From the NCBI GenBank assembly GCA_965153355.1, contig OZ231128.1, positions 23,498,001 to 23,562,000 on the forward strand: 64,000 nucleotides of DNA. The letters run 5' to 3'. Below, piece by piece: positions 62,656 through 64,000 of this stretch; positions within the stretch are counted from its first letter, which is position 1, and every line of letters starts with the position of its first letter. This stretch comes from Flaccisagitta enflata (taxonomy: Eukaryota; Chaetognatha; Sagittoidea; Aphragmophora). Both the position numbers and the translations under genes were made by a program. The notes beneath the pieces were generated by a model, which made no database searches, was not told where the DNA came from, and saw only the letters and a list, made by a program, of their open reading frames with translations.

Positions 62656-63521
62656 TTCTAGTCCCGCGCTACGCGACTCTAGAACTTGCTATATCGGTCG
62701 GTCAATCGGTCGGTTGGTTGGTTGGTTGGTCGGTTGGTCGGTTGGTTGGTTGGTCGGTCCCCTTTTTGGGCAGCGGCCCCGAAGGGGTTGATGAACTATG
62801 CTTTCACACATATGGGGAATTTTCTCCTCCTCCTCCTTCTTCTCCTTCTCCGTCCCCACCCCCCCCCCCACCCAAATCCTACAATGAGGCCCAAATCCCA
62901 GTTACGAGGCCTAAATCCCAGCCTCAAGGTCCAAATCCTATCCTTGAGGCCCAAATCCCATTCTTGAGGCCTTAATCCCATCCTTGAGGCCCAAATCCCA
63001 GCCTCAAGGCCCAAATCCCAGTTTGAGGCCCAAATCCCAGCCTCAAGGCCCAAATCCCAGCCTTGAGGCCCAAACCCCATTCTCAGGACCCAAATCCTAT
63101 ACTTAGGGCCCAAATCCCAGCCTGAAGGCCCTTATCCCAGCCTGAAGGCCTAAATCCTAGCCACAAGGTCAAAATCCCTGTCTCAAGGCCCAAATCCCCG
63201 CCCAAAATGCCAGCCCCAAGGCCTAAATCCAAGCCCTAAGACCCCAATCCCAATTGCTAGAAGGAGGAGAAAATTCATCATATGTGTGAAAGCATAGGTC
63301 ATCAACCCCTTCGGGGCCCCTACCCTGCTCCCTCCCTCAACCTTAATCACAACCTACTTAGGCAGGGCAAGGGTACCGCTGACCATCTGACGCTTTTGCG
63401 ACTATTACTTTTTTAGCGTTTTTTGAGCATGCGGCTCCTGCCCAGACGCCCTAGTGACCTTCTCCAGTACTCCTCCTGCCCACCCGCACGCGACTAGGGT
63501 AGCCGTGTGTCCGGCCTTGTT
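62656..63521 (-). mobile_element. Composite: hairpin-end element, code 1, carrying a type-1 bow-tie
   Basis: In +: hairpin AGTCCCGCGCTACGCGACTC, a long GGTCGGTTGG tract, the bow-tie 62767-63405, GCGGCTCCTGCCCAGACGCC, CACCCGCACGCGACTAGGGT and AGCCGTGTGTCCGGCCTTGTT in adjoining parts. The layout is identical to 17156-17955. Confidence 0.82.
62767..63405 (+). mobile_element. Bow-tie element type 1
   Basis: Arm GGGCAGCGGCCCCGAAGGGG with TTGATGAACTATGCTTTCAC, a CTCCTCCTCC tract, about 18-19-bp CCCAGCCTCAAGGCCCAAAT units in one direction, and right arm GAAAGCATAGGTCATCAACC with CGGGGCCCCTACCC. Tail GGGTACCGCTGACCATCTGA and CGCTTTTGCGACTATT. Confidence 0.82.
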
Positions 63522-63633
63522 CTAGTTTATTTTGTAATATCTTATAAAACACTTGTTTTAAAAAAATAAAAAATAAAAATGTCAATATTGAAAATCAATA
63601 ATTTTTCTGAAATTTTGCAAAAAAAAACAAAAA
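63522..63633. other. No recognisable feature
   Basis: Short AT-rich remainder of the palindrome's centre. Confidence 0.4.
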
Positions 63634-64000
63634 ACATGATTTATAGTTAATTCACACTTGATATAACACTATTCCACCATAATATATATAAAACTAAAGG
63701 AAAAAAAACTTCCAATTTTTTTCACTCTTGGCTTAGTGGTAATTTGGGGGTCAAAAGGGGGTAAATTTGAGGGTTTTAGATGAAAATTCCAAAATCGCCG
63801 CGGTGGCGCTGCATCAATTCCCCTTTGAAGCCCAAAACAACTTTCATTCAAACAGTTTATGAAGCTAGATAGGCTGGGGGGGGGGGAAGGGGTTTGCTAA
63901 TAACTCACTAGTAATATTTTCGGCGCCTCCACGCCTTGAATTTTTGTTCCGTCTGTAGTCTAATACCGCATGGCAAATCCCTTACCAAAAACTGATACAG

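Larger units (their letters stand above)
62401..63930. mobile_element. Palindromic element split by a composite hairpin-end/bow-tie element
   Basis: Left arm 62401-62655: GGAGACACCAAAA, TTAGCAGCC, GGGGAATTGATGCAGCGCCA, CCGCGGC, GACCCCCAAAT, CTATAAATCATG. The right arm (63634-63930) carries the inverse of each. About 980 bp lie between the arms, of which 62656-63521 is the inserted composite. No coding frame. Confidence 0.82.

Overview
This looks like a gene-poor, repeat-saturated stretch of a eukaryotic nuclear genome, probably a metazoan. The reasons are long microsatellites, many nested transposon-like repeats, one convincing spliced exon with GT-AG borders, and a Penelope-like retroelement fragment. 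I see no prokaryotic genes, rRNA or operons. The species cannot be named from the sequence. Nearly every long open frame here is a microsatellite or minisatellite read through and not a gene.

Supported coding content is small. There is one internal exon on the minus strand at 53256-53496 (80 codons, unknown product, with a repeated A-L-N-G-A motif). There is a 5'-truncated Penelope-like element with a GIY-YIG endonuclease end at 25025-25435, followed by a hammerhead-ribozyme-like motif at 24891-24929. There is also a stop-riddled relic reading frame at 19330-20214 inside a 3.3 kb inverted-repeat element.

Most of the rest is built from a few repeat families. (1) 'Hairpin-end' elements, about 30 copies, run from a head (AACAAGGCC...) through a tetranucleotide GACG/GACC tract to a terminal hairpin followed by CTAAAAA. 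They come in at least five sequence types, and the hairpin stem of each type matches a 9-base motif in its own head (called the end code below). (2) 'Bow-tie' elements, about 13 copies, have arms GGGCAGCGGCCCCGAAGGGG facing inwards around a 20-21 bp minisatellite. Type 1 has the inner arm GATGACCTATGCTTTCACAC and type 2 the inner arm GTCCTGTAGAACACAGGGG. (3) Large near-perfect palindromes (fold-back or MITE-like), many nested inside each other, have TA, TTAA or 8-bp target duplications. (4) A GTTTTGAAAC-rich element is present in two inverted copies 15 kb apart. (5) There are tandem satellites with periods of 33, 91, 137 and about 173 bp.

Layout: 1-6.5 kb holds hairpin-end and bow-tie elements and microsatellites; 8.2-9.4 kb a 91-bp satellite; 10.2-16.2 kb palindromes and nested TA elements; 17-22.5 kb a composite hairpin-end/bow-tie copy and the 3.3 kb inverted-repeat element; 23-25.5 kb a bow-tie and the Penelope-like fragment; 26.8-37.6 kb many hairpin-end elements, pyrimidine tracts and a palindrome; 37.7-39.3 kb a 1.6 kb palindrome made of 173-bp units; 42.6-45.6 kb a long GA tract and the GTTTTGAAAC element; 46-52.8 kb hairpin-end elements and palindromes; 53.2-53.5 kb the exon; 54.6-55.8 kb a three-level nest; 56-64 kb microsatellites, the second GTTTTGAAAC element and a palindrome split by a composite element.
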